Source: Croceicoccus estronivorus
GTDB taxonomy: Bacteria > Pseudomonadota > Alphaproteobacteria > Sphingomonadales > Sphingomonadaceae
DNA: 38,000 nucleotides
Direction: 5' to 3'
Assembly (NCBI RefSeq): GCF_001625325.1
Contig: NZ_JRQQ01000016.1
Span: 10,001 to 48,000 of the forward strand
Shown here: positions 25,635-35,140 of the stretch, piece after piece
Layout of the letters: each line of letters opens with the position of its first letter
Numbering within the stretch: the first letter of the stretch is position 1
Made by a program: the position numbers and the translations under genes
The notes under the pieces: model-generated
Told to the model about the DNA's origin: nothing
Seen by the model: only the letters and a program-made list of their open reading frames with translations
The model's database searches: none

Positions 25635-27602
25635 ATGCAGGATACTATCGAGCACCCAGCCGAAATCGTCCCGGTACCCGCCGGTGCCCGCGACGGCACA
25701 AGCTGCACGCTCGAACAGTACAAGGACATGTACCGACGCAGCGTGGAAGATTCCGACGGCTTCTGGGCGGAACAGGCTGAACGTCTCGAATGGTTCCGCA
25801 AACCGACCCGTATCGCGGAATGGAGCTACGATCCGGTCGATATCAAGTGGTTTGCCGACGGGCAGCTCAACATCTGCCACAACGCGCTCGATCGCCATGT
25901 CGCGGCGGGCAAGGGCGACGTTACCGCCCTGATTTTCGAACCGGACGATCCCAATGGCACGGTCCGCAAGCTGACGTACTCGGAATTGCTGGCGGAAACG
26001 ATCCGCATGGCCAACACGCTCAAGAAAATGGGCGTGCAGAAAGGCGATCGGGTCACGATCTACATGCCGATGATCCCCGAAGGCGCAGTGGCGATGCTTG
26101 CGTGCGCCCGTATCGGCGCAATTCATTCGGTGGTGTTCGGCGGCTTCTCTCCCGACGCGATCGCCGGCCGAATCGAGGATTGCCAGAGCGACTGGGTGAT
26201 CTGCGCCGACGAAGGGCTCCGTGGATCGAAGAAAGTGCCGTTGAAGGCCAATGTCGATGCCGCACTGGAAAAGGTGGCAGTCAAGGCCGTACTAGTGGTC
26301 CGTCACACTGGCTCCGACGTGGCCATGAAGGATGGGCGCGACCACTGGTATCACGAACTGAACGCCGATGTATCCGGGGAATGCCCCTGCGAAGTGATGG
26401 ACGCGGAAGATCCGCTGTTCATCCTCTACACTTCCGGCTCCACCGGAAAGCCCAAAGGCGTGCTGCACACGACAGGCGGCTATGCCGTCTGGACCGAGAC
26501 CACTTTCCGCTATGTCTTCGACTACCGCCCTGGCGAGATCTACTGGTGTACCGCCGATATCGGCTGGGTCACCGGGCATAGCTATATCGTTTACGGCCCG
26601 TTGCAGAGCGGCGCGACAGCCCTGATGTTCGAAGGCGTGCCCAACTATCCGGATCACGACCGGTTCTGGCAGGTCTGCGACAAGCATAACGTCAACATCT
26701 TCTACACTGCCCCCACTGCAATTCGCGCCCTGATGCGCGAAGGCACGTCGCATGTGACGAAGCATGATCTGTCATCCCTGCGCCTGCTTGGCTCGGTCGG
26801 GGAACCGATCAACCCGGAAGCCTGGCGCTGGTATCATGACACGGTCGGCCACGGAAAAATTCCGGTGGTCGACACCTGGTGGCAAACCGAAACCGGCGGC
26901 ATCATGATCACCACTCTGCCGGGCGCACATGACATGAAGCCCGGCAGTGCGGGCCGCCCGTTCTTCGGGATCTGCCCCCAGCTGGTCGACAACGACGGCA
27001 AGGTTCTGGCCGACGAGACAACCGGCGGTGCCGCCGAAGGCAACTTGTGCATCACGCGCAGCTGGCCGGGTCAGGCCCGTACCGTCTACGGCGATCACGA
27101 CCGCTTCGTGCAAACCTATTTTAGTCACTATCGCGGCAAGTATTTCACCGGTGACGGCTGCCGCCGCGATGCGGACGGGTATTACTGGATCACCGGCCGG
27201 GTGGACGATGTCATCAACGTATCGGGACATCGCATGGGCACTGCCGAAGTCGAAAGCGCACTGGTACTGCACGAACTCGTCGCTGAAGCGGCCGTGGTCG
27301 GCTATCCTCACGACATCAAGGGGCAGGGCATTTACTGCTACGTCACTCTGAATGCCGGGGTGGAAGCGACCGACGAGCTTGCCGCCGAATTGCGCAAGCA
27401 CGTACGCACCGAAATCGGGCCGATCGCAACACCGGACCACCTGCATTTCACACCGGGTCTGCCCAAGACCCGTTCCGGCAAGATCATGCGGCGCATTCTG
27501 CGCAAGATCGCCGAGAACGAATTCGGTTCACTGGGCGATACTTCGACTCTGGCCGACCCATCGCTGGTGGATGGCCTGATCGAAGGGCGGCTCAACCGCT
27601 AG
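25635..27602 (+). CDS. acs: Acetyl-CoA synthetase
   Basis: A 655-residue AMP-forming acetate-CoA ligase, the usual length for Acs. It activates acetate with ATP and CoA in the cytoplasm. Motifs include [13 protein letters not shown] (nucleotide loop), [46 protein letters not shown] and the C-terminal [12 protein letters not shown] with the acetylation-prone Lys616. The ATG at 25635 is chosen because GGAG lies 5 bases upstream; an ATG at 25623 is the alternative. A LuxR-type regulator gene follows after 10 bases. The 5' intergenic region carries the dyad operator candidate, fitting regulation of acs by a CrbR-type regulator. Confidence 0.96.
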   Translation: MQDTIEHPAEIVPVPAGARDGTSCTLEQYKDMYRRSVEDSDGFWAEQAERLEWFRKPTRIAEWSYDPVDIKWFADGQLNICHNALDRHVAAGKGDVTALIFEPDDPNGTVRKLTYSELLAETIRMANTLKKMGVQKGDRVTIYMPMIPEGAVAMLACARIGAIHSVVFGGFSPDAIAGRIEDCQSDWVICADEGLRGSKKVPLKANVDAALEKVAVKAVLVVRHTGSDVAMKDGRDHWYHELNADVSGECPCEVMDAEDPLFILYTSGSTGKPKGVLHTTGGYAVWTETTFRYVFDYRPGEIYWCTADIGWVTGHSYIVYGPLQSGATALMFEGVPNYPDHDRFWQVCDKHNVNIFYTAPTAIRALMREGTSHVTKHDLSSLRLLGSVGEPINPEAWRWYHDTVGHGKIPVVDTWWQTETGGIMITTLPGAHDMKPGSAGRPFFGICPQLVDNDGKVLADETTGGAAEGNLCITRSWPGQARTVYGDHDRFVQTYFSHYRGKYFTGDGCRRDADGYYWITGRVDDVINVSGHRMGTAEVESALVLHELVAEAAVVGYPHDIKGQGIYCYVTLNAGVEATDELAAELRKHVRTEIGPIATPDHLHFTPGLPKTRSGKIMRRILRKIAENEFGSLGDTSTLADPSLVDGLIEGRLNR

Positions 27603-27612
27603 GGCCGGGGCG

Positions 27613-28266
27613 ATGACGGGACGCATCGTCATCGCCGACGACCACCCGCTGATGCGGGCCGCCGTGCGCGCTTCGGTAGAAAAGGTCTGGCCGGACAGCG
27701 AGATTGTCGAAGTGGCCGATGCCGCCTCTGCCAGACGAGAGGCGGAAGCTGGCAATGTCGAACTGCTATCGCTCGACCTCCATATGACGGACAGCGCAGG
27801 GTTGCAGACATTGCTCGACTTGCGGCGGGATTTCCCGGCGATGCCGATTGTCATAGTTTCCGCCAGCGAAGAACCGCGCGTGCGCCGTAGCGCGAAAGAG
27901 CTCGGCGCTTCCGCCTTTATCCCCAAGACTGCCTCGCTGCCGGTAATGCGCGAGGCGCTGGCTGCCGTGCGGGAAGGCGACATCTGGTTCCCCGACGATG
28001 GTACGGGGGCAGAGGTCGAGGAAACCGCGCCTGACGACGACGTTGCCCGCCTTGCCCGGCTGACGCCTGCCCAACGGCGTATCCTGGCGCTTGTTGCCCA
28101 AGGGCTGCTCAACAAGCAGATCGCCCACGAAATGCAGATCAGCGAAGCTACCGTGAAAGCGCATATGACCGCGATCTTTCGCCGTCTGGGAGTGGTCAAC
28201 CGGACGCAAGCGGTGCTGATTGCCAAGCAGCTGGACATTGCGGCGCCACCAGCCGCGGAACACTGA
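27613..28266 (+). CDS. crbR: LuxR-family response regulator, CrbR/ErdR-like
   Basis: A 217-residue two-component regulator. The receiver has the acidic pair Asp9-Asp10 in IADDHP, phospho-acceptor Asp55 in LSLDLHM and Lys105 in IPKTAS. The C-terminal HTH (about 148-205) reads LTPAQRRILALVAQGLLNKQIAHEMQ, then SEATVKAHMTAIFRRLGV, the NarL/LuxR type. In Vibrio and Pseudomonas, regulators of this kind (CrbR, ErdR) respond to a transporter-fused kinase and switch on acs. Here it is 10 bases after acs, and the matching kinase gene lies 1.2 kb downstream on the other strand. The name is by context and family, not by a decisive motif. Confidence 0.82.
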   Translation: MTGRIVIADDHPLMRAAVRASVEKVWPDSEIVEVADAASARREAEAGNVELLSLDLHMTDSAGLQTLLDLRRDFPAMPIVIVSASEEPRVRRSAKELGASAFIPKTASLPVMREALAAVREGDIWFPDDGTGAEVEETAPDDDVARLARLTPAQRRILALVAQGLLNKQIAHEMQISEATVKAHMTAIFRRLGVVNRTQAVLIAKQLDIAAPPAAEH

Positions 28267-28276
28267 AGCGACCTCT

Positions 28277-28296
28277 TCCGGCTTCCACCAGCCGGA
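28277..28296 (+). terminator. Weak hairpin after the response-regulator gene
   Basis: TCCGGCT and AGCCGGA form a perfect 7-bp stem with a 6-base loop 10 bases after the regulator stop. No T-run follows, so it could be a terminator for acs-crbR or a chance dyad. Confidence 0.4.
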
Positions 28297-28360
28297 GCGA
28301 ATGTGCAGCATTGCATCACTTCGTGTAGGCTGGGTCTCCTGACAAACCGGAAGGGGACTG

Positions 28361-29470
28361 ATGCTGCTGAAGAACCTGAGAAACTGCGTTGCCGTTTTCC
28401 ATATGCTTGCGGCCGCATTGATCTGCGCGCTGGCACCCGTTTCTGCGACTGCTCAGGAACATGATGCGCGGCAGCAAGGTCAAATGACCGTTGCAACCCG
28501 CGAAGCCCCACCGTTCGCCATGAAGGATGAAGATGGCGCGTGGCATGGCATCGCAATCGACCTCTGGCAGACCATCGCCGCCGAGCGCGGTTATCGCTAC
28601 CACTTCGTCGAATCCGACCTTCCCGGCATGATCGACGGTCTGGTCGATGGCAGATACGATGCGAGTGTCGGCGCCCTGACGATCACCTCAGGCCGGGAAG
28701 CGGAGGTGGACTTCACTCACCCGTTCTACGCAACCGGGTTCGGAATAGCGGTGAACAAGTCATCCAGCGGCTGGTACTCTCTGGTGCGCAATTTCTTCAC
28801 TCTGGACTTTCTCAAGGCGATATTGGCGCTGTCCGCCGTGTTGCTGTTCGTCGGTTTCCTGTTCTGGCTGGCAGAACGGAAACGCAATCCGGAAGAATTC
28901 GCCGAAGGTGCCGCAGGGATCGGTTCGGGTTTCTGGTTTTCAGCCGTCACGATGACTACGGTCGGCTACGGCGACAAGGCGCCAAGAACGGCGGCAGGCA
29001 AGGCCATAGCGCTGGTGTGGATGTTCGCCGCAATCATCATCATTTCCACGTTCACCGGCATGATCGCATCCTCGCTGACTGCCGGGCGCCTCGCCGGGGC
29101 GATTTCCGGGCCGGACGACCTGCCCGGCGTCACTGTCGGGTCCATCAGGGGGTCTGCAACCGACGAATGGCTTTCAGACGAAGGGATCGGCTTTTCCAGC
29201 TATCCGGATGTCGAAACCGGTCTGGCTGCACTGCGCGACGGGAAAATAGACGCCTTCGTCTATGATGAACCATTGCTCCGCTATCTCGTACGGGCATCCT
29301 TCAACGATCGGCTCAGGCTGTTGCCTGGTACTTTCGGACGGCAGGATTACGGTATCGCGCTGCCGCAAGGCAGCCCGTTGCGAGAAGCCGTCGATATCTC
29401 GCTGCTCCACCATATCGAAAGCAGCGCATGGCGGGACGAGATCAAGGAAACGCTGGGCAAGCGCAATTGA
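28361..29470 (+). CDS. Ligand-gated potassium channel of the prokaryotic glutamate-receptor type (GluR0-like)
   Basis: A 369-residue protein with a signal peptide (to about residue 31, SATA-Q), a periplasmic solute-binding lobe (about 42-140), two membrane helices flanking a pore loop with the potassium selectivity filter TTVGYGD (199-205), and the second half of the binding lobe (about 255-366). ALTITSGREAEVDFTHPF holds Arg112, the carboxylate-binding arginine of amino-acid-binding proteins, and YDEP (301-304) the matching acidic site. This interrupted layout is that of GluR0: an amino-acid-gated K+ channel in the inner membrane. Ligand identity is not decidable by eye. It lies between the crbR-like and crbS-like genes and has its own 94-base upstream region. 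Confidence 0.88.
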   Translation: MLLKNLRNCVAVFHMLAAALICALAPVSATAQEHDARQQGQMTVATREAPPFAMKDEDGAWHGIAIDLWQTIAAERGYRYHFVESDLPGMIDGLVDGRYDASVGALTITSGREAEVDFTHPFYATGFGIAVNKSSSGWYSLVRNFFTLDFLKAILALSAVLLFVGFLFWLAERKRNPEEFAEGAAGIGSGFWFSAVTMTTVGYGDKAPRTAAGKAIALVWMFAAIIIISTFTGMIASSLTAGRLAGAISGPDDLPGVTVGSIRGSATDEWLSDEGIGFSSYPDVETGLAALRDGKIDAFVYDEPLLRYLVRASFNDRLRLLPGTFGRQDYGIALPQGSPLREAVDISLLHHIESSAWRDEIKETLGKRN

Positions 29471-29496
29471 GCTGGCGCTGTCAGATAGAACAGACC

Positions 29497-29509
29497 GGGG
29501 CTTTGCCCC
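29497..29509. terminator. Short hairpin between convergent channel and kinase genes
   Basis: GGGGC-TTT-GCCCC forms a 5-bp GC stem in the 44-base gap between convergent genes. The stem is short and has no T-run, so the call rests mainly on position. Confidence 0.35.
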
Positions 29510-29514
29510 AAGGC

Positions 29515-32500
29515 CTAGCCTGCCAGAGCGTTGACAAGCGCACGTAGCGCGGCGGGTGCGGGTGGCTTGATCATCCGCGTCGCCGCGATCCGTTCCGCCG
29601 CAGCCTTGGTTTCCTCCGTGTCTTCAGCCGTCAAAAGGATCGTCGGCACTTGCAGACCCCAGCGCCGGGACAACATGTCGCCCACGGTATCGCCGGTCAG
29701 CCCGTCATCCAGCCGGTAATCCAGAATCATCAACGCTGGCGGTTGATCCATGTCGACCGATTCCGGCCGCGTGGCGGAAACCACATCGAAGCCCCAGCGC
29801 GACAGCAAGGCACCTAGTGCTTCCAACCCTTCCCGGTCATTATCGATGCAGAGGATCCGGACTTTCTGCCCATCCCCCGCAGGTGCCCTCGGGCGTTCCT
29901 GTACCGGATCCTTCAGCTTTTCCGGCACGGCAAGCGGCAGGTGAAAGGCGAAGCAACTCCCCTTTCCTTCCTCCGATTTCACGCTGATCCGCGTCCCCAG
30001 CATGGATGCGATACGCCGGACGATCGCAAGGCCCAGACCAAGCCCCTCTTCATTACGCTCCGCTCCCAGACGGATGAATTCATCGAAAATACGCTCCCGA
30101 TCGGATGCCGGAATGCCCCGCCCCTGATCGGCAACGAATATCTCTACCTCTTCGCCCCGGCGTTTGGCCCCGACGAGTATCTTGCCCGCATCGGAATAGC
30201 GCACGGCGTTGGTAACAAGGTTTTGCAACACGGATATGAACAGTCCACGGTCCGTTTCCAGCCACAGGCCGGATGGCTGCACCGTCAACACGAGCCCTTT
30301 CTTTTCCGCCTGCACTTCGAATTCGTTGGCGATCTCGGCAAAGGCCTGATCCAACGGGAACCGCACGGCATGTGCCTGCAGTTTCCCGCCATCGAGGCGG
30401 GAAATATCCAGCAGGGCCCGCAGCAGCCTGTCCGCCGTTTCAATAGAGCGGTCGATCTGCCCCAACAGGGCACGCTCCTGCTTGCGCGTCTCCCCGATCT
30501 CCTCCCCCAAGGCGCTGGCGAAGAGGCGCGCCGCATTCATCGGCTGGACCAGATCATGGCTGGCAGCCGCAAGAAAACGGGTCTTGGATTGCGTCGCCGC
30601 TTCCAACGCACGGTTTGCCTCGACAAGCTGCCCCGTGCGTTCCTCTACCTTGGCTTCCAGCGCCTGCTCCGCCCGACGGTCCGCCGTAATGTCGGTGTAG
30701 GTCGTAACGTAGCCTCCATTGGGCGCGGCCTTGCCCAGCACGCGCAGGATACGCCCATCGGTAAGAAGGCGCTCGGTGCTGTGCCGCCGTCCTGCGCGGA
30801 GGTGTTCCAGCCGTTTGGCCACCTCGTGTTCAATCGCGTCCTCCGGAACCCCCAGAGAACGCATATTGAACAGCAGGAGATCCTTGATCGGACGCCCGAC
30901 TTCAACCAGCTCGGGCGGATAGCCGAACATTTCCACATAGCGATGGTTCCACGCCACCAGTCTTTGCTCGCCATCGACCACGGAAATGCCCTGGTCGATG
31001 TTTTCGATCGCGATCTGCAACAGCCCGGCACCGAACTGGAGCCTTTGGGACGTCTCGTCGAACATCGCCACCACCCGCTCGAGCGAAACGGGGTCGCCTT
31101 CCAGCGTCGACTGGACAAGCGCGCGGGCGGACGAACTGCCGATGATCGAACTGATCATCCGTTCGCTGGTGTCGAGCAACTCTTCGTCTACCGGATCGGC
31201 ATCGGCATATTTGCGCCCCGTCTTCAGGCGCAGGCGGTTCAGCGCACCGCGAGAATGCTCTTCCCCCACGAACTGTTCGAGCAACAGGCGAAAGTCAGCC
31301 ACGCGTGTCTGCGTGACGAGGCGAGATTGGCCCAGGTCCGGAATACTCTGCCCGATAAAGGCCATCGCCTGCACCCGATCCTGCAAATTCGGCTCGCTCG
31401 CCATGGAAAAGAGCGTGAACAGCAGGAGGTTGAACGACAGGCTCAGTACCGTCCCAGACACCAGCGGGTCGGACCCGATCACCAATGGCACCATGTCCGG
31501 CCCGAAAACCGGCATGCCCAGCAACAGCAGCCACAGACCAAATCCACCAATCAGCCCGGCGATCATCCCGGCGCGATTGGCCTTGCGCCATGTGAGGCCC
31601 AGAAACAGTCCCGGAGCGAATTGTGCCGCCCCGGCAAAGGCAATCTCGCCCAAACCCGCCAGCGTGGCTTCGCTGCCGATCGCGCGGTAATAGAGATAGG
31701 CGAGCGCGAGCAGCCCGACCACGGTCCCGCGCCGGATATTGATCAGTGCCTGCCCGACCAGTTCGGGCTGACCTCGCCGCCGGAACTGGTCGCGAAAGAA
31801 GATTGGGACGATCAGATCGTTGGTAATCATGCCCGACAAGGCAATGCTTGTGACAATGATCATCCCCGTGGACGCAGACAGGCCGCCAATGAAGGCAAGA
31901 ATGGCGAGCCACCGCGCATCGAAGGCCAGGGGCAAATCGATCATCAGCATGTCGGCCGAAGATTCGGGCGGCAGAAGTGCCCGCCCCGCCAGCATCACCG
32001 GCAACACGCCAGCACAGATCATCACGAGGTAGGCCGGGAACAGCCAACGCATCGGCCCGGCAAGACGTTCTTCCCGCGCTTCGACCACCAGCATGTGGAA
32101 CTGGCGGGGCAGGCACAGGACGGCCACTGCACCGAGCAGGGTCAGCACTACGAAGCGTCCATTGAACTGGTCCAGTGTGAAGCTGCCGGATGCAATGCCC
32201 AGCGCCGCCCCCTCCGCCTGCGTATTGGTGAGCAAAAGCAGGAGAGCAAAAGCCGCCACTGTCCCCAGGGCAACGAACTTGACCACCGCCTCCAGCGCGA
32301 TTGCGAGAACGACACCTCGATTGTGCTGGGTCAGATCAAGCCGCCCCGTCCCGAACAGCACTGCGAAGGCCGCCATTGCAATGGCAACCACCAGGGCCAC
32401 TTCCTCCCCACGCAACAGACCGGTGAGGCCAGGTGAAAGAGCGGTCAGCGTCTGGCTGACCGATTTGAGTTGCAGCGCCATGTAAGGAAGCGCGCCAAAC

Positions 32501-32874
32501 AGGGCGATTATCGTAACCAGCGCCGCGACCCACGCGCTCTTGCCGTAACGGGCGGAGAGAAAATCCGCGATCGAAGTGCTGTGTTGCGCCTTGCCCGCCT
32601 GCAGCACGCGCTCGACGAAGCGGCCGAACAGCGTGAACATCAAAATCGGGCCAAGATAGATCGGCAGATATTGCCAGCCTCTCGAAGCGGCAGTGCCAAC
32701 CGCGCCATAGAACGTCCAGCTGGTGCAATAGACGGCGAGGCCGAGGCCGAAGATCACTCGCCCATAACGATCCGCAAAGCGTGCAAGCAAAGGCTGGTCG
32801 CCGGCATGGGCAACCCAAAAGAGGACCGCTCCATAGAGCAGCGCCACAATTACCGGAATGAGCCAGATCGACAT
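29515..32874 (-). CDS. crbS: Transporter-fused hybrid histidine kinase, CrbS/MxtR-like
   Basis: A 1119-residue protein. Residues 1 to about 490 are a sodium:solute symporter-like region with roughly 13 membrane helices; a linker at about 500-600 may be a STAC-like connector; a PAS domain follows (about 615-735), a short coiled coil, the kinase H-box AAASHDLVQPMNAARLF with His773, ATP-binding motifs NLVTNAVRYSD, DQGRGIP and GLGLGLAIV, and a C-terminal receiver (about 1004-1119) with Asp1052 and Lys1103. Kinases of this build sense carboxylates through the transporter part and control acs via CrbR. GGGAGGGG precedes the ATG at 32874. The gene ends the DUF4212-symporter-kinase run, 90 bases after the symporter. 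Confidence 0.92.
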   Translation of the reverse strand: MSIWLIPVIVALLYGAVLFWVAHAGDQPLLARFADRYGRVIFGLGLAVYCTSWTFYGAVGTAASRGWQYLPIYLGPILMFTLFGRFVERVLQAGKAQHSTSIADFLSARYGKSAWVAALVTIIALFGALPYMALQLKSVSQTLTALSPGLTGLLRGEEVALVVAIAMAAFAVLFGTGRLDLTQHNRGVVLAIALEAVVKFVALGTVAAFALLLLLTNTQAEGAALGIASGSFTLDQFNGRFVVLTLLGAVAVLCLPRQFHMLVVEAREERLAGPMRWLFPAYLVMICAGVLPVMLAGRALLPPESSADMLMIDLPLAFDARWLAILAFIGGLSASTGMIIVTSIALSGMITNDLIVPIFFRDQFRRRGQPELVGQALINIRRGTVVGLLALAYLYYRAIGSEATLAGLGEIAFAGAAQFAPGLFLGLTWRKANRAGMIAGLIGGFGLWLLLLGMPVFGPDMVPLVIGSDPLVSGTVLSLSFNLLLFTLFSMASEPNLQDRVQAMAFIGQSIPDLGQSRLVTQTRVADFRLLLEQFVGEEHSRGALNRLRLKTGRKYADADPVDEELLDTSERMISSIIGSSSARALVQSTLEGDPVSLERVVAMFDETSQRLQFGAGLLQIAIENIDQGISVVDGEQRLVAWNHRYVEMFGYPPELVEVGRPIKDLLLFNMRSLGVPEDAIEHEVAKRLEHLRAGRRHSTERLLTDGRILRVLGKAAPNGGYVTTYTDITADRRAEQALEAKVEERTGQLVEANRALEAATQSKTRFLAAASHDLVQPMNAARLFASALGEEIGETRKQERALLGQIDRSIETADRLLRALLDISRLDGGKLQAHAVRFPLDQAFAEIANEFEVQAEKKGLVLTVQPSGLWLETDRGLFISVLQNLVTNAVRYSDAGKILVGAKRRGEEVEIFVADQGRGIPASDRERIFDEFIRLGAERNEEGLGLGLAIVRRIASMLGTRISVKSEEGKGSCFAFHLPLAVPEKLKDPVQERPRAPAGDGQKVRILCIDNDREGLEALGALLSRWGFDVVSATRPESVDMDQPPALMILDYRLDDGLTGDTVGDMLSRRWGLQVPTILLTAEDTEETKAAAERIAATRMIKPPAPAALRALVNALAG

Positions 32875-32964
32875 GTCCCCTCCCAGCGGTCACGTTACCG
32901 CCAAAAGGAAATGGGGGCGACAGTTTCCTGCCGCCCCCTCCGGAGGAACCCTTGCGGGAACCAA

Positions 32965-34740
32965 TCAGTGCGCGTGGGCTTCGCCGGCACCGCGCGGTAC
33001 GCGGATCGAGTCGACAAGCCTGCCGATTTCGGCCGGCGGTGCCGCCGTCAACTTCGCAACCGTAATCGCGACCGCGAAGTTGAGGATCATGCCGACAACG
33101 CCAATGCCTTCGGGCGATATCCCGAACAGCCAGTTGTCTGCGATGTTGGCATCCGGATTCCACAGCTTGAAGTAGGCGATGTAGACGAACGTGAAGGTCA
33201 GGCCGGTCACCATCCCCGCAATCGCGCCTTCCTTGTTCATCGACTTGGAGAAAATCCCCATGAAGATGGCCGGGAAAAGCGATGCCGCCGCAAGCCCGAA
33301 CGCAAAGGCAACGACCTGGGCCACCCAGCCCGGAGGATAGATACCCAGGATCCCGGCGATCACGATCGCACAAGTCGCCGCGACACGAGCCGCCAGCAAT
33401 TCGCCCTTTTCGGAAATGTTCGGACGGAAAGTGGACTTCAGCAGATCGTGGCTGACCGCAGTGGAAATCACCAGCAACAGCCCCGCCGCGGTCGAGAGCG
33501 CCGCAGCCAGCCCGCCAGCGGCGACCAATGCGATAACCCAGCCCGGAAGATTCGCGATTTCCGGATTGGCGAGCACCATGATGTCCTTGTCGACATATAC
33601 CTCGTTAGCATTGTCGGTCAGGACTTCATTCGAGACCAGGCGCTCCCCGCTCTTGCCGGTGCCTGCCACGAATTCCGGCGATCCCTTGAATGCGTCGCCC
33701 TTGGCCACTTCCATCCTGCCGTCGTCATTCTTGTCGACCCAGGCGATCAGGTTGTTCTTTTCCCAGTTCGTGAACCACCCCGGCGCCTCGGCATAGGCGG
33801 TGTTGTTCACCGTCTGGTTGAAGTTCAGCCGAGCGAAGGCAGCAACGGCCGGGGCCGTAGTATAAAGCAGCGCGATGAAGACCAGCGCCCAGCCTGCCGA
33901 CTTGCGCGCGTCGGATGCCTTCGGGACCGTGAAGAAGCGGACGATCACGTGCGGAAGCCCCGCCGTACCGATCATCAGTGCCGCTGTGATGCAGAACACG
34001 TCGATCATCGACTTGCTGCCATCGGTATAGGCAGAGAAGCCCATCGCCTGGAGCGAGCTGTCGAGTTTTTGCAGCACATACATACCCGACCCGTCATTAA
34101 CGGTAGAGCCAAGCCCCAACTGCGGGATCGGATTGCCGGTAATCATCATGGAGATGAAAAAGGCCGGCACCATGTAGGCGAAGATCAGCACGCAATATTG
34201 TGCGACCTGCGTATAGGTGATGCCCTTCATCCCGCCGAGAACGGCATAGAAAAACACAATGCACATTCCGATGATGACGCCGAGGTTGACCGGAACATCG
34301 AGGAAGCGCGAAAAAACGATCCCCACTCCGCGCATTTGCCCGGCGATATATGTGAAACTGATGAAGATAAGGCAGATCACGGCCACTGTGCGCGCGACTT
34401 TGGAATAATAGCGCGTGCCGATGAAATCGGGCACGGTGAACTGGCCAAACTTGCGCAGATAAGGAGCCAGCAGCAAGGCCAGCATGACGTATCCGCCCGT
34501 CCAGCCCATCAGATATACCGAACCATCGTAACCCATGAAGGCGATCAGGCCCGCCATCGAAATGAACGAAGCGGCGCTCATCCAGTCAGCTGCTGTCGCC
34601 ATGCCGTTGACGATCGGATTGACTCCACCGCCAGCGACATAGAATTCCTTGGTCGAACCGGCCCGCGACCAGATCGCAATACCGATATAGAGTGTGAAGC
34701 TGAGCGCGACGAAGAGATAGATCAGCGATTGTGTAGACAT
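32965..34740 (-). CDS. Sodium:solute symporter, VC_2705/ActP-like family
   Basis: A 591-residue inner-membrane symporter of the SSS family with about 13 membrane helices. The N-terminal EFYVAGGGVNPIVNGMATAADWMSAASFISM is the SSS signature in the form seen in acetate permeases (ActP) and the VC_2705 group. A long extracytoplasmic loop of about 90 residues (roughly 320-410, including WFTNWEKNNLIAWVDKNDDGRM) is characteristic of the VC_2705 group. It most likely imports acetate or another short carboxylate with sodium. GGGGAGAGG precedes the ATG at 34740. The DUF4212 small subunit gene lies 13 bases upstream and the kinase gene follows. Confidence 0.92.
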   Translation of the reverse strand: MSTQSLIYLFVALSFTLYIGIAIWSRAGSTKEFYVAGGGVNPIVNGMATAADWMSAASFISMAGLIAFMGYDGSVYLMGWTGGYVMLALLLAPYLRKFGQFTVPDFIGTRYYSKVARTVAVICLIFISFTYIAGQMRGVGIVFSRFLDVPVNLGVIIGMCIVFFYAVLGGMKGITYTQVAQYCVLIFAYMVPAFFISMMITGNPIPQLGLGSTVNDGSGMYVLQKLDSSLQAMGFSAYTDGSKSMIDVFCITAALMIGTAGLPHVIVRFFTVPKASDARKSAGWALVFIALLYTTAPAVAAFARLNFNQTVNNTAYAEAPGWFTNWEKNNLIAWVDKNDDGRMEVAKGDAFKGSPEFVAGTGKSGERLVSNEVLTDNANEVYVDKDIMVLANPEIANLPGWVIALVAAGGLAAALSTAAGLLLVISTAVSHDLLKSTFRPNISEKGELLAARVAATCAIVIAGILGIYPPGWVAQVVAFAFGLAAASLFPAIFMGIFSKSMNKEGAIAGMVTGLTFTFVYIAYFKLWNPDANIADNWLFGISPEGIGVVGMILNFAVAITVAKLTAAPPAEIGRLVDSIRVPRGAGEAHAH

Positions 34741-34753
34741 CGTCCTCTCCCCC

Positions 34754-35023
34754 TCAATCGTCGAGATCGTAACGGCGTTCGATCTGCTTCATCTTCCACG
34801 CGTAGTAGAAAATCAGGACGATGAAGACGTAGATCGAACCCTGTTGGGCAAACCAGAAACCGAGCGGGAAACCGCCGATCATGAACTGGTCCAGAAAATC
34901 GCGAAACAGGATTCCCGCCCCGAAGGACACGGCAAACCAGATCGCCATCAAAGTGATGAGCAAGCGGATATTTTCTTTCCAATACGCCTTTTCTCCGGGC
35001 GTCTCGGGATCTTTATCGGACAT
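34754..35023 (-). CDS. DUF4212 small subunit of the sodium:solute symporter
   Basis: An 89-residue membrane protein with two helices (NIRLLITLMAIWFAVSFGAG and FWFAQQGSIYVFIVLIFYYAW) and a short basic tail KMKQIERRYDLDD. The sequence PLGFWFAQQGSIY is typical of DUF4212, the small subunit encoded next to VC_2705-family symporters. The ATG at 35023 has a strong GGGGAGGA site upstream; an ATG at 35086 would add 21 basic residues. A copy of the candidate operator lies 94 bases upstream, in the gap after the exonuclease gene. Confidence 0.92.
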   Translation of the reverse strand: MSDKDPETPGEKAYWKENIRLLITLMAIWFAVSFGAGILFRDFLDQFMIGGFPLGFWFAQQGSIYVFIVLIFYYAWKMKQIERRYDLDD

Positions 35024-35116
35024 GGCTGTCCTCCCCCTCTCTCTCGGTTGTCGTGGTTTCCGCACTCGGGTACGGGCCATTTTCAATGCTAGCGAGGGCC
35101 TGCCGGTTTAACAGCG

Positions 35117-35129
35117 AGACTTTGGTCTA
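35117..35129. promoter_or_regulatory. Candidate operator copy upstream of DUF4212-symporter-kinase
   Basis: AGACTTTGGTCTA has AGAC and GTCT arms around four bases and matches GACTTWRGTCTA, the core also found between porin and acs and upstream of the DUF294 gene. It lies 94 bases before the DUF4212 start and 12 bases after the exonuclease stop, so it is well placed to control the symporter operon. Confidence 0.6.
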
Positions 35130-35140
35130 ATGCGCGGTGC

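Noticed and set aside
29941-32436. Plus-strand open frame of over 800 codons opposite the hybrid kinase
   Set aside because: Low-complexity shadow translation opposite a well-conserved kinase; no start context or domain.
32470-34824. Plus-strand open frame of over 780 codons opposite the symporter
   Set aside because: Shadow frame; the symporter and DUF4212 on the minus strand account for the coding signal.
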